From Xenopus tropicalis (Eukaryota > Chordata > Amphibia > Anura > Pipidae), in assembly GCF_000004195.4 (NCBI RefSeq), contig NC_030677.2, forward strand, positions 99,972,829 through 100,036,828: a stretch of DNA of 64,000 bases, given 5' to 3'. The stretch's first letter is position 1; the number at the start of each line of letters is the position of its first letter. Shown in pieces: positions 12,203 to 24,430 of this stretch. Below the pieces are notes generated by a model that saw only the letters and a list, made by a program, of their open reading frames with translations, did not search any database and was not told the origin of the DNA. Made by a program: the position numbers and the translations under genes.

Positions 12203-12688
12203 GTTTACCAGGAAGAATGTGCACAGTTTAAATAATAAAGCAAGAGCTAAAAGAAGGAGATAGCAGAGGGATAGAGAGGCCCAGTCTGCAGTCTGTCTGT
12301 CCTATGCAGTTTGTCTGTATCCACTGCATTGCTCTGTGCTCTCACACAGCTTGTACAGCAATAATGCAACAAGTAAAGCACAAAGCAACAAACAGAACAC
12401 ACAGGAGATCACAGCTGCCCACACAGAACTAGTCCTGAATATGTCTATTTGGAAGCTGCCACACCAGTTGCTATGATATCTCTATGATTAAATGTTTACT
12501 TTGGTTAACTGAAAAACAGTGCTTTATTAAAGGGAACATATCACCCTAAGAAAGACTTCCAAATCCTTATCTATTGGGTTGGGCGAGTAAATTAAACATT
12601 ATTGATCCTATATAAAAATTGTTTCCTTTAGTCTTAGTAGGAAGCAGCTACTGCAGGAATCACCACATTAAAAATATATTTGTAAATG
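12203..12688. other. intergenic sequence, nothing recognised
   Basis: No gene or repeat boundary seen. Confidence 0.45.
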
Positions 12689-13007
12689 TTAAAGGAGAAG
12701 GAAAGGTAAAATCACTGGGGGGTGCCAAAATCTTATCTGATACCCCGCTCAGTGCCCCGGTCAGCAGATAACTGCACCAGGGTACATGCAAGTGAGTGAT
12801 CGTCCTCCTACTTTCCTCATGCTACTTGCACATGTGCAGTATAGTAAAATGAACATAAACTGAAAAACCATCTTTTGCCCTGTACTGTGCATGCATGCAT
12901 GCATGGGATTGAGAAGAAAGAAGACGAAAGCAAGAGGGCCGGGCTGGTGCAGATTTCTACTAACAGGAGGGGGTTGCCTAAGATTTGCACCTTTCCTTTT
13001 CCCTTAT
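12689..13007. mobile_element. T2-type MITE, decayed right end
   Basis: It starts TTAAAGGAGAAGGAAAGGT and ends about CACCTTTCCTTTTCCCTTA. The interior has paired GGTGC motifs and a GCATGCATGCATGCATG tract. Same family as 5983-6399. Confidence 0.7.
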
Positions 13008-13191
13008 TACAGTTACATTTTATTTAACCAACTTTAAAACCCATCCACTTGGTCAATGCTAAGCCCTGTTTTTGCAAGGTCCCTAACCTTAGTTACTTTA
13101 TTAGTTACCATTATTTAGGGGTTGTCTCCTGTTAAGAACAACAGAGTTTCAAATCTCTGACACCCCAAACTTTGTCTGTTACTCAACAAAC

Positions 13192-13404
13192 ATGGGGTCA
13201 TCTAAGCATGTGAGATCTAAAGATGAATTTATTGATTCCTACTTTATTGGTACCTACAAAGCATGGGAAGGCTATAGAAACATTGCAAGATGCTTCCAGT
13301 TTGCAGTTGTTCATAATGTCATCAAGAAATGGCAGTTAAGGAAACTGTGGAGGCCAAGGAAAGATCTGAACAACCAAAAAAACGTCCTGAGAAAGCTGCT
13401 TGTA
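13192..13404 (+). pseudogene. Tc1/mariner transposase N-terminal fragment
   Basis: A 71-codon frame opens MGSSKHVRSKDEF and contains EGYRNIARCFQFAVVHNVIK and KKWQLR. This resembles the paired-type helix-turn-helix of Tc1-like transposases (compare the GYKKISKALNIP stretch of the copy at 33335). The DDE catalytic part is absent, so it is a truncated remnant. Terminal repeats were not found around it. Confidence 0.6.
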
Positions 13405-13407
13405 TAA

Positions 13408-14030
13408 GCTCTCATTCTAGACCCCGACTATTACTAATGCCCTTGTTAATACATACAAGACAACCTGATGGTTTAAACTTCGTATATGATGTTTCCTGTT
13501 ATGAATAAAGTTAATAATGTGCCTAATGGTGGATTCCATTCCTTATGCATACAGTTTTTGTAGTCCTGCACAATTGCTTTTAACAATTTACTGCTGTAAC
13601 ATATTTAGTCCTAATGACCTGTTTACTGTGACTGGTCAATTTTTCTAGAATGTGATTGGCTACTTTTGACCTATGATTAAGTACCCCTTGTGGTACGAAA
13701 CATGTAAGGCTTTTTGTATTGTGTACGGATGTAATAAACTAAATATGCTTTTATCATAATTTGAGCTGCTTTAAAACATTATAGTTTTTTGGTAATCCGG
13801 AGTGCCAGCCTGTATTTCCTGTGTATATTCCTAATTGGCTCCCTAAGGTGAAGGTCTGGGGCTTGAGCACCCTGACCCACTGTAACCAAGGTTAAGCTTT
13901 TTACTTTTTATCACAAAGTAATTGTTTCCTGGTCTATTGAGCTCTCATTGCCAGGTCCTGCTTAATATAATTCAGAAAAAAATAGTTTTAGTTCACCTTT
14001 AAATTCCATTTCGTATATTGTAGAACATAC
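13408..14030. other. intergenic sequence with repeat fragments
   Basis: A short hairpin GTACCCCTTGTGGTAC lies near 13681. Part of the unit repeated at 14.0-14.8 kb (GAGCTCTCATTGCCAGG) occurs near 13940. Confidence 0.4.
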
Positions 14031-14044
14031 TATTGATAACAACT

Positions 14045-14810
14045 TTTCAATTTAAGACCTCTTTACCTGTACTTGAAAGTATTTCTGTCCTTAAGCAGTC
14101 CTCTTCTTTTCTTCACTTCTCAAGGCAGGGCCCAGTGCAGTGCAAATCCCATAGTTGGAAATGCCTGGTTCTGTTTACAATAATTCAGCACCAGCCCAGG
14201 GAAAAAAAACAAATGCAAAGCCAGAGAGTCAACGTACTTACCTTTCCCATGTGTGTCACTTAGATATATACAGGTACATGCAATGCCTGGAAAAAAAATT
14301 GGCAATTAGATTAACTGGAGCGCGCTTCACATATTGGCACCCACATTAATTTTGGGCTTCTTTGTCCTTTAAAAACTTTGTTTATTTATGTTCTATTTAC
14401 CTTCACTTGAAAGTCTTTTTTGTCCTCTTCCTTTCTTCAACTTTTAAGGCAGGACCCAGCGTACTGCAAATCTCTTTGCCGGAAATTATGATGCTCTGCA
14501 GCTCTCATTGCTGGATACTATTTACAATAAATCAGAAAATACGTTAAAGCGGTATAGCATAATTCAGTTTTATTTAATATGTTACAGAGCAGCCTATGCA
14601 TAAAGGACAAGGAAACCAGGATTTACTTGGGGGTTCCAATATTTTGGGCAGGTTTTTTCACAGACCAATTTCTTATTTTATAAAAAGAAAAGGACATTTG
14701 CCCTTAAGAAGTCCTCTTCCTTTCTTCACCTGAAGGCAGGACCCAGCGCTCTGAATTACTTGTTGCCAGGAACTCATATTCTTTGTAGCTCTGTTTGCCA
14801 GGTTGGTCTA
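14045..14810. repeat. three imperfect direct copies of one repeat segment
   Basis: TCCTCTTC..TTTCTTCA followed by AAGGCAGG(A/G)CCCAG and GCTCT..TTGCC recurs at about 14098-14140, 14423-14465 and 14710-14755, with a partial one near 13935. Spacing is roughly 300 bp. It looks like tandem or repeated insertion of one MITE arm. Confidence 0.65.
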
Positions 14811-14948
14811 ACATCTAAATAAAAACAAATTATCAGTTGGCAGATATCCCATCACACATGACTCTACCTGCTAACCTCCAGTATTAAGAAAGGGGGGGCT
14901 CTGGCAATAAAAAACACTGCAGCTCTAATGTAGGTGAAATTTCACAAT

Positions 14949-15526
14949 TTAAAGGACATGTAAAGCCTACATTTGCCTACAATGTATATCAGTTGGGCAT
15001 GTCTCCCCCACCCAAATGGCATCATTTGTACTGCATATATCCCCTCTGCTTGCCAGCACCATCACATTTTCCTAAAGCAAATAGCAGCTTTCAGATACAT
15101 TTAAAGCTGCAAACAGCATACACACACAGACCCTTATTCAGCATACATTTCATCAAGAATACAAGTTCTGATTTGTTTGAGCTGAGCTCAGGAGAGTTGG
15201 TTGGGAGAAAAAATTGAAGCAGACAGCTAGAGCTGAGTTTCTATGGGAACCAGCAATGCCATCTCTTCACTGGCTTCTAGACTGGGGGGCGTGTCTAGGA
15301 ATCTGAGCTTAGAACAACTGAGCATGCCCACAAGCCAACAGCCAAAGCAAATTCCAGAGGGAGGGGGCAGAGTGGGTTACAGGAGGAGAAGGAAATCTAA
15401 GTGATTAAGGGGATGTTGCAGCCTTACTATTAACCTCTGGACAACCAGAGTGGCAGGTATTGAAAGATTTCAAAGAGGCTGTTCACTGATTACATTTTTG
15501 TGTGTGGGGTTTACAATGTCCTTTAA
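14949..15526. mobile_element. T2-type MITE
   Basis: It starts TTAAAGGACATGTAAAGCC and ends GGTTTACAATGTCCTTTAA, good inverted repeats with TTAA at both edges. The interior carries no conserved frame. Confidence 0.85.
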
Positions 15527-15535
15527 GTATACTTA

Positions 15536-16064
15536 GGGGCTGATTTACTTACCCACGAATGGGTCGAAATGAGTCCGATTGCGTTTTTTTCGTAATGATC
15601 GGTATTTTGCGATTTTTTCGTATGTTTTGCGATTTTTTCGGATTCTTTACGAATTTTTCGTTACCAATACGATTTTTGCGTAAAAACGCGAGTTTTTCGT
15701 ATCCATTACGAAAGTTGCGTAAAAAGTTGCGCATTTTTCGTAGCGTTAAAACTTACGCGAAAAGTTGCGCATTTTTCGTAGCGTTAAAACTTAAAAGGTG
15801 CAAAGTTTCGCGTAAGTTTTAACGCTACAAAAAAAGTGCAACTTTTTGCGCAAGTTTTAACGCTACGAAAAATCGCCAGATTTTACGCAACTTTCGTAAT
15901 GGCTACGAAAAACTCGCGTTTTTACGCAAAAATCGTATTGGTAACGAAAAATTCGTAAAGAATCCGAAAAAATCGCAAAACATACGAAAAAGTAGCAAAA
16001 TGTTCGTTTTCAAGTCGGAACTTTTCCAATTCGGGTCGGATTCGTGGGTTAGTAAATCAGCCCC
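15536..16064. mobile_element. 529-bp palindromic MITE (GGGGCTGATTTAC ends)
   Basis: It starts GGGGCTGATTTACTTACCC and ends GGGTTAGTAAATCAGCCCC, flanked by TTA on both sides (15533-15535 and 16065-16067). Nearly the whole element folds back on itself. The arms are rich in CG and TTTTTCG motifs. TTA duplications suggest a PIF/Harbinger-type origin. Confidence 0.88.
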
Positions 16065-16176
16065 TTAATCTACACTATACTATAGATTTATTTTAGAACT
16101 GAAACATTGGCACTATACAAGTGACAGAGATATGAAAGGCCACACCCCTACCACATGACTGTCACATAGACACTAT

Positions 16177-16290
16177 TTAAAGAGGTGGTTCACCTTTAAG
16201 GTAAATTTTAGTATACTATAGAATAGCCAATTCTTAGCAACTTTTCAATTGGCAATAATAAAAGGGCGGAGTCCAATTTTATGAACTTAC
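16177..16290. repeat. T2-type MITE fragment
   Basis: Left end TTAAAGAGGTGGTTCACC followed by a fold-back copy GGTTCACCTTTAAGG. No matching right end was found. Confidence 0.5.
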
Positions 16291-18212
16291 AGGCTTCCTG
16301 GCTCCATCTGTTGATTAAATGCAAAGCCCAGCCCCCCTACTTTCTGTGTGGGCATTGATATAATAGGGCTTGATATGATATTCTCACAAACTTGTTTTGC
16401 ATAAAATGTAAGGTTATGTTATTTATGCATCATGCCAAGATCCAATTTGTAGTTTCCTGATGCCATATATTATTTATGTAACATTTTGCCCTCTAGTTTT
16501 TACACTCACCTGCTAAAACTCAATCATAGTTAATTAATTTTACAGCATTTGAGCCAAAATATTTGTACAGCGCTGTACAAGTTACAGCTTACAGTCTAAA
16601 AGGGCACACAAATAAGTCAATGTGTGTGTATAAAAAGAAAAATTTTGAGTGATAGAAGAGATGTAGGGAAAATATGCTGGGCCATATCGATGACTGTGTG
16701 GGAATTATATGCAGAAGGGTGAGAATGAGGTTTGTAGCGCTGTACCCAGAGCTATAATAGAGTTGCTGGTAATAAATATGTGAATCTGAACGTGACGAGC
16801 TGGATATAGGAAGCAGAGCATAATGGTGCCATGTGCAGCATTTTTATTGTGTGGAGTAATGAATTCAATAATGGATTGGGCTGACCATCCCCATAACAGG
16901 ATTTTATATGAATGGAGAATGAGCCCACAAATCAGACTGACACAGATGCCATTTTCTTCTTGCCATCCAATTGCAATGAGTCTGTCCAGTACATTATAAG
17001 TGACTGCTCTGAAACTTTTCTCTTGTCACACCTGCATCCTAATTCCCACAATTAAGGAAAGAGCTGTATGTTTTTCCTCAGTTATGACAACAGATAACAG
17101 ATATTTCCCATGTGACACAAACATTATTATGCAACATTAAGGGGCAGATTTATCAACATATGAGATTAAAGCTTAATACATAAAAACCTCACCCTCATTC
17201 TATTCATTCCTATAGATAAATGTATGTGTATTTATCAGTGGGTGAAACTTAGAACTCTCCATTGGATAAATAAGCTTCTAAAAATCCCATAGAACATCAA
17301 AAAGAATAATAAGTAAGAACTATTGCATATTGTTTTAGAATAACACTGTCTACATCATATTTTAAAGTCAAACTTTACTGCACATGCATCAGGATTTTGA
17401 AGAAAGAAGGTAAGAAAAGGATCGCTCACTCGCATGTAACCAGTTTTGTTGTCCCTACACATGAATTAACACCATGTATTCCAACAAGGGAAATCCCATC
17501 ATTACATAGCACTTAATATGGTGCATATGTTTATTTATCTGAGAAGAATGTTGTCATTTACACCATTATTTAGTAACCCATTGAAATTAAACTGAGATGG
17601 AAGAATATTATTGGAAAAAAAGCAGTAACAGCTGGGTTACACTGTATTTTGCAGCTTTTTTTAAGCTTACACCTGGTTTCACAACAGAATTCTACAACTG
17701 GCTACAAACATAAATAAATTACATTTTCTAAATATGCTGGATTCTTGTCATGGCATTAATTCTGCAATGTTTAGAGTCATTTTCAAACTGCTAGATAATG
17801 TCACTATATATGGCCATGTACAGGCAGTGGTAAGTTTTTTCCACTACCACCCTGAGGTGGCTTTTGCGATGCTTTCCCTCCCCACCCCCTTGTGCTTACT
17901 CTTCCAGCGGGGTGCCGCTTCACTAGTGCACAGAAAGAATTGTGCTCTCTGCTCTAGAATTTTTTGGTTTAATAACATGAAATTAACTTACCAGGAGCTG
18001 CTTTTTGCTACCCCTGGTTACGTGTGGGGCACTGCCTCCTGAGGTGCTTCACAGCAGGAGTGCCTCTGTGTTCAAGAGCACTAACTCTAGTCTGTCGTAT
18101 GACATATGACAATATGGGAACTCTAAAAATTTGGATATATCTTACATTGGTACAGATGAGGCCTTTACTGTAGGAGTCCAGCAGAGTGTTTAAATATTAA
18201 TTGAATATGGTA
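16291..18212. other. intergenic sequence with minor repeat fragments
   Basis: At 17141 a left end TTAAGGGGCAGATTTATCAA resembles another Xenopus MITE, but its partner is missing. Around 17830-18060 a tract with GGTGGC/GCCGCT motifs looks repeat-derived. The 102-codon frame at 17734 has no family resemblance. Confidence 0.4.
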
Positions 18213-18310
18213 ATACACAGGTCTTGACTGGCAAACTGTGTTTTCTGGCAAATGCCAGATGGGCTGCTGTAAGACAGTATTTATCTACTTTTTGAACCCT
18301 GGTCTAGACC
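18213..18310. repeat. dispersed repeat, copy 1
   Basis: It contains TTGACTGGCAAACTGTG, TTCTGGCAAATGCCAGATGG and GCTGCTGTAAG. The same segment recurs at 27745-27862, so it belongs to a dispersed family. The TCTGGCAAATGCCAGA part is self-complementary. Confidence 0.75.
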
Positions 18311-18659
18311 TAGTAGTACATAGGCAGTGTGCATGATGTCCTGCTAGAAGCAAACTTCAGCATTTGGAGTTGCTTCTCTCTCTCTCTCTGCACAGTTTTG
18401 AAATGTTCCATTCACATTACTTTCCACAATATACTGCTCTGATCCACTATGTTACCTCTACTGTTTCTCCCTCCTAATGGAACCAAGAGTCTATAATTTG
18501 ACAACAAAAAAAAGAATTAACAACTGCCAAGCTATTTTAGTATAAGACTTCTGAATAGACAGCTGTGCTAACTAAACCACACCCCTATTTCAAGAAAAAT
18601 TGAAGAAATGGTTCATCAAGCAGTTCCTTATTGATAAATTCAGCTTTTAATTTTTTTTT

Positions 18660-18911
18660 ATTTTTTTTTAAATAAACACCCCTGATGGGCATCCTGACCA
18701 ATATTTGCCTGATAATTGGGCAGGTGTTGATCAGGCATGTTTGACAGATACAAGGGCCATCTGAGCAAGGACCAAATAAAGGAGCCGATGCAGTCCCCAC
18801 TCTGACGGCTACTATTCCTGTCATTGTAATTCGATAATTTGGCCCTAGGGCCAACTGGGGCACCAAGGGCCCACCAAAAACCTGATATCAATGGCCCACC
18901 AGCAAGAGCCC
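18660..18911. repeat. decayed AGGTGGCC-family MITE interior
   Basis: It shares interior motifs (GATGCAGTCCC, GGGCAGGTG) with the elements at 11877 and 52.6 kb. The ends are not preserved. Confidence 0.4.
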
Positions 18912-18914
18912 TAA

Positions 18915-19120
18915 GGGCGAAGACACACGGGGCAATTACTTACAGCAACTTTTAAAAAAGTTAGTTGTGGCAACTAATCACGATGACTTACCCACCATAG
19001 GTTTCAATACAGGTCTCTGTGACTAATCGTGCGATATCTGTGCTGCGCAGATAAGTTGTCACTAGTTTTTAAAAAGTAGCACCTGCTAATTGCCTCTAAA
19101 TTTCGTATGTGTCTTTGCCC
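18915..19120. mobile_element. palindromic MITE (GAAGACACACGGGG family)
   Basis: It starts GGGCGAAGACACACGGGG and ends ATGTGTCTTTGCCC, flanked by TAA on both sides (18912-18914 and 19121-19123). Same family as 8219-8408. Confidence 0.85.
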
Positions 19121-19123
19121 TAA

Positions 19124-21601
19124 ATTGTCAGTGCTATATAAATAAAGGCTAATAAATTATTTCCCCTGAAGGAAAAAGGTATTCTGGTCAATGCAGTTCC
19201 CAATGTGTTTCAGGCTACACTAAATGGTTGCAAGCATGTGGCTGGGATAAATGGCTCAAAGTTTGCTATGGGTATAATTTAAATAATCTGGTGCGAGTTG
19301 CTGAGCGCAGCAGTGGCAGGCACAAGGCAGCCATGTCCTTACCACCTTCAATAGGGCAGAAGACAAGTATGATAAGATAAGAAAGCTCCTTTGAACCCTG
19401 CGTCAGCCGGGGCTCTCTTATATGCAAGAAGGGGGGGCAGTAGTGGGGTGCCTTATTGCCCCAATCCTCTCCCTACATGAATAAAGCAATGACAAATGCA
19501 GTCAGCACTGTAGTAATGAACACAGGCCCTTGCAGCCGCAGGTGCTGACAGCAGGGCATAGGGCTTGTGCCTTTATTTTGTACTTTGGACCCTGCCTAAC
19601 CATCAGTATCTGTGATCACTTAGGTACAATCTATGCAAGATATCACATCTTTACCAGGGGACATTTATAAGATTCTTTTTAGTTTTTTTTGTAGAGCTAT
19701 ACATATGTATTTTAAATGTGCAATGTAATTATATAAATTTGAACATTGTATACAGTTCACTGTTAAAAAAAGTTTACAGTTTGCCAGTCAAACGAGATCT
19801 GTCTTTATGGTTTTAGGATTATTTTAGAACATTTTTTCACTGGCTACTTATTTTCTGCTGTCATATTTAAAGTACTACTAATAACCTCCATTTCCACCAT
19901 TACTCCCCAAATTATCCTCTGTATAACCTATTATCCTTCACCCCTGCAACTCACTCTAGACTTTTTCATAAAATCTTTCAGCGTTATAGTTAACTTAAAA
20001 ATAGCATTCTTTTACTCTCTGTATGATTTTCTCTTAATTTACATAATTTGAAGCTCTCTTTTAAGACCCATCTATCCTATCCACTAGCCCATAGGTCACC
20101 AAACTGTGATAATGCCCCCATTCACAGGTATGATGACCTTAGGAACTTAATTCCAAATATAAATACCTAACCTGCACGAATGCCTATAGACTGGCCATTG
20201 GGCATTTCCCCAGGGCTCACAAGTAAAGGCACCCCACCAGCAGACATTTAATTTGGAATAACTTTTAATAGAAACATCCCCAGAGATGGCAGACCCATCA
20301 GAAGAGCTCTACAATGTGGTTATTTTAGTTTCTTTGTTTCTCCTTTTGGTATCCCCATTTTCTAATGTATCTGCTGCCATGGCTGTTGGTCCAGTGTGGC
20401 ATACCTGGGGATCATGTCTTCTTTAGTAACTGCAGAACTTTTTTTCACTGTGCTGACTTATTATACTGAAATTATATTATAATATACGTATCAAAAACTT
20501 AAGTAGTCCCCAAAGCTTGCATTTTATAATATACTAAGTTAGGCAATAAAAGATATCACCTACCATATATTTTCTTGTTCTGCTCTATGTCTTACAAGGT
20601 ACAACACTCTTAATTACGTTGAAGTTCACATGCTTAAGGGTTTTTTTCTATTACAAATTTCTTGGGGTCGTACCACCCTAAAAAAATATTTTTTACAGAA
20701 GTCAGTAGTACAGTGCACTTCTGCAAATAACAGCCTACTATTCTACCAACTTGTGATCTACTACAGCACATGAGATGGGCACCAGAGGATAGGCTGGTGG
20801 CAGAGAAAAACTGCTAGACAATGTGCCCAGCAAAAGGACTGAGGAGAACTCTAGGCATTTGGACCCACTACTGAAATCTTTGCACTGGGCCCACTGGTAG
20901 CTTGAAGTGAAGCTTAATATAGATAAAGCTCTCCTTTGCATAGCCCATTCACTTGTTTTTTCCAATTTTTATTTGCAACACACAATGCACTGTACAACAC
21001 TGTAGAAATGTTTATTTTATTTGAGAGAAAGATAAAAAAAACCTTTTTTTTACATTATTTTACCTGACCCAAACATTGATTAATAGTAAAATAGCCATAA
21101 ATCAGTTTAAGTCTTCAATCGTAACCTTAAGGCTAGTTTTCTTTGAGATTTGTATGCTTTCCTTATGCTGTAGGCTTTTAATAATCCATCTGCTTAGAGT
21201 GGACCAGGAAACAGTAAGGATTTTCTGGAGACCAGAGATAATGACAAAAAATCTGTTTCTCCTTCAAGCTCCATTAGTTCCATATTGTGTTTCAAGCCTC
21301 TACTTAGGTCAACACATAAAAAAAGGTGACCTTTGAGCATTCCTTGAATCAGGAAGCACAGAAACCATTCTCACATGAGGTAAATATAGAGACCATAGGG
21401 TTTGCACTTCCTCAACCTCTAAAAGGTTTCCACGCTAGCAAGAAACACTAAAAGAATTTCCTTTCCAAGGTTGCACTATGAGCTGGCATAATAACTTCTT
21501 GGGGATTGAAGCATGTGCATGTGGACTGCCCATATAATGTATCTCCCCAAAACATTTTGTAGCAAAATTCCTGCAGACTAAAATGACTATTTTTATATAC
21601 T
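19124..21601. other. intergenic sequence, nothing recognised
   Basis: About 2.5 kb of AT-rich sequence without coding similarity or complete element ends. Confidence 0.45.
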
Positions 21602-21906
21602 GTATATACTCGAGTATAAACCTAGTTTTTCAGCACCCAAAATGTGCTGAAAAAGTCACCCTCTGCTTATACTCGAGTTGGTAAGGTATCATTGTTGATA
21701 CCATATGGTTTTTGTTGACCCTCTTCTCCATTCTCCACTTACAGAGCTAGTTTACTGTTTTTCTTTGAAATAAATATTTACCCCACTGATGCTTCATTTA
21801 ATGTAATTTTATTGGTATTCATTTTGATAAAAGTTTTTCAGTTTTCTTAGGTAAAAGTAGGTACCTCAGCTTACATTTGGATCGGCTTTTACTCGAGTAT
21901 ATACGG
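21602..21906. repeat. MITE with TACTCGAGTATA ends
   Basis: It starts GTATATACTCGAGTATAAACC and ends CGGCTTTTACTCGAGTATAT. A third copy of the motif (CTTATACTCGAGTTGG) lies inside at about 21666. The end motif is itself a palindrome around an XhoI-type CTCGAG. Confidence 0.75.
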
Positions 21907-23226
21907 GTATACAATATTTAATATGAAAAAAGATATCTTTTTTAAAGAATGCTCTGAAAGCAAGCAAGTTAAGTAATCAGCTGACACTACTTTTTCGTTT
22001 AAGGAAAAGACTTTAATTTCAGTATTAGAATAATTCGAAACTGACTAGGTTAAACCTTGTATATGCTTATGACTAATAGTGAAACATGAAGATGGCAGTC
22101 ATAACACAGGCAGAGGCTATCTTCATACGAAGACCTGTATTTTTACCCTGCATTTCTCACAGACTATTTTTGCTTGGCGTAAATTCAACATTTGCTAGCG
22201 GTGGTGCAGATAAACTGACATATGAGGTCACCCAGAGTTGGCTATATAACTCAAACTAGGACAGACATAACCACAACTTCCTAAACAAACATAGTTTTTG
22301 GCTGACGTACACACCAGTAATATAGGACGCCCATAAACACACCTGCACTAAAGGACAGAAAGTAACACACCCGTTGTATAGAATCCACTGCAAAAATGAA
22401 GGAAATAACGCACAGTCACAGAGTGAATCTTAGAGACTTGTCTGTAGATCATTCTACAGACAAGATTAAGGTTTTGACTACTAGGGTAGCCAACAAAGTA
22501 CAGAGTGGTATATTGAGCATATAGAATCAGGTATGGGCTGGGATTTAAATCTGGCCTTCGCATTTCACATACAAAGAGGCTAAAACAGCCCCACCAGCCC
22601 AATAAATAGTGACTGTCTGTAGCATTTTATAGCAGCCCCAGAATCCACAGACTGCCAGTCTGTGATAGGCTCCAATAATGTTGGAACTGCCTCCCCTTGG
22701 GGAGGCCAAAGCAGAGGCTTTGTGGGGCTCAATGGAGAATTTTTGAAATCAGTGTTTAATTACTGTTGCGGTGCTAAAGAGGAACTGTTTCAGTAGTGTT
22801 TTATATATAGTTAGCATTGGACTTCACACCAGCAACTTGGTCCCAAGAAGTCTGGAAAACACTCATTCATATTACCGGCTTTTCTGCAGCTGGGGCTTTG
22901 AACTTACAATTTGCAGCATTTTTATAAAGCTGTTAATGCTAGTAACTGCAAGAATGCAGGGACTTTCAACCTATTACTCAGTTCTGCAAAATATATATAT
23001 TTTTCGTACAAACGATTTATGTGGTTTCACAGTAAAATTGCTGACATTTTTCTGCAGTCTTGACTGTATGAAACTCAGAGATCCTTTGCTACTACAGAAT
23101 TACAACTACAAAATGTGTATTTGAACACAGGCATAACCTATTGTACAGTTATGATTTACTTTTATTTTTACTGGAAGTCTGTTGTATATTTGTTTTATCC
23201 TCTTTCACCATCTCCAATCCTTCTCT
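21907..23226. other. intergenic sequence, nothing recognised
   Basis: Frames of up to 117 codons (22771) were read and show no motif. Confidence 0.45.
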
Positions 23227-23229
23227 TAA

Positions 23230-23571
23230 GGGCTCTGGCACACAAGGAGATTTGTCGCCTGCGTTTTTTCCCCCTGGCGCTTTGGCGACAAGTCGCCACG
23301 ACAATACCCACGAAGAGATTTCATGCGAGTTGAGCTCCAGGCGATCTGCTACCCATGGTACACTCAACAGTCAACCCCTCCTCATGTTTACTCAAGTCGC
23401 TCAGAAAAGGGTCTGTGTGCGATTTTAAACAGCAGGCGATTTGAAGTAGCCTCGTATGTTTTGACGCTGGCGATTTCCATTGATTTAGCATTGGCGTCTT
23501 GTCGCTCGTCTTGTCCCCAAATCGCTCTTTTAAAAGTCGCCGGCGACAAATCTCCTCATGTGCCAGAGCCC
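23230..23571. mobile_element. GGGCTCTGG-family MITE, divergent copy
   Basis: It starts GGGCTCTGGCACACAAGGAG and ends CTCCTCATGTGCCAGAGCCC, flanked by TAA on both sides (23227-23229 and 23572-23574). It is 342 bp with an interior unlike the 337-bp copies. Confidence 0.88.
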
Positions 23572-23574
23572 TAA

Positions 23575-24008
23575 GACACAGTACACTTGAAAGTTGCTTA
23601 GGTTAGTGGGTGCTGGTGGACGTCCTAACCAGGATAAAAGTGATCTACTGCTTTGAGCGTAGTAAGCAACTAATCACCGTTACCCTTATAAAATGATTAC
23701 CAACAAGGCGATAGTGACTTTCAGATAACCAAATTCTACCCTGCAACCTTATGTAAACAATGCCATGAACAAAAGCTTCAGATAATGTTGAGGCTGTCTT
23801 GTAATAAATAGGCTACTTTACTCAATTTGCATTACATTTATGTAACGGTTAGTAACCATGGAAACATTAAATACAGGACTTTAACCCTATGATACTTAGA
23901 AAATCTTTGTGGGTTGGCACATTTCATGTGACCAAGAATTAGATACACAATGGCATAAACATTTTAATAGATTCTGATGAATGACACTGGCACTTGAAAC
24001 ACCTTAGA
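23575..24008. other. intergenic sequence, nothing recognised
   Basis: No gene or repeat boundary seen. Confidence 0.45.
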
Positions 24009-24430
24009 TTAAAGGAACAGTAAAAAATTCAAGTGTATGAAAGAAATTCCAATATAATGTACTGCTGCCCTACACTGGTACAACTGGTGTGTTTGCCTCA
24101 GAAACATTACTATGGTTTATATAAAGAATGCAGCTATGTAGCCATGGGGGCAGCCATTCAAAGGAGAAAAGGCACAGGCACTTAGCAGATAACAGATAAA
24201 ACACTATTGTATTCTACAGAGCTTATTAGTTATCCGCTATGTAACCTGTGCCTTTTCTCCTTTTTTCCAGCTTGAATGGCTGCCTCCGGGGCTAAACAGC
24301 AGCTTATTATATATAAACTATAGTAGAGTTACTGTAGCAAACACACAACTTTTACCAGTGCAGGGCAAAAGTACATTATATTTCATTTACTTTAAAACTC
24401 TTTAATTTTTTGGTGTTACTGTTCCTTTAA
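24009..24430. mobile_element. palindromic T2-type MITE
   Basis: It starts TTAAAGGAACAGTAAAAAAT and ends TTGGTGTTACTGTTCCTTTAA, TTAA at both edges. Long inner arms (GCCTTTTCTCC / GGAGAAAAGGC, TAGTAACTCT / ATTACTATGG) fold back. Confidence 0.88.

Noticed and set aside
17734..18042. 102-codon plus-strand frame
   Set aside because: Appears to run through repeat-derived sequence; no recognised domain.
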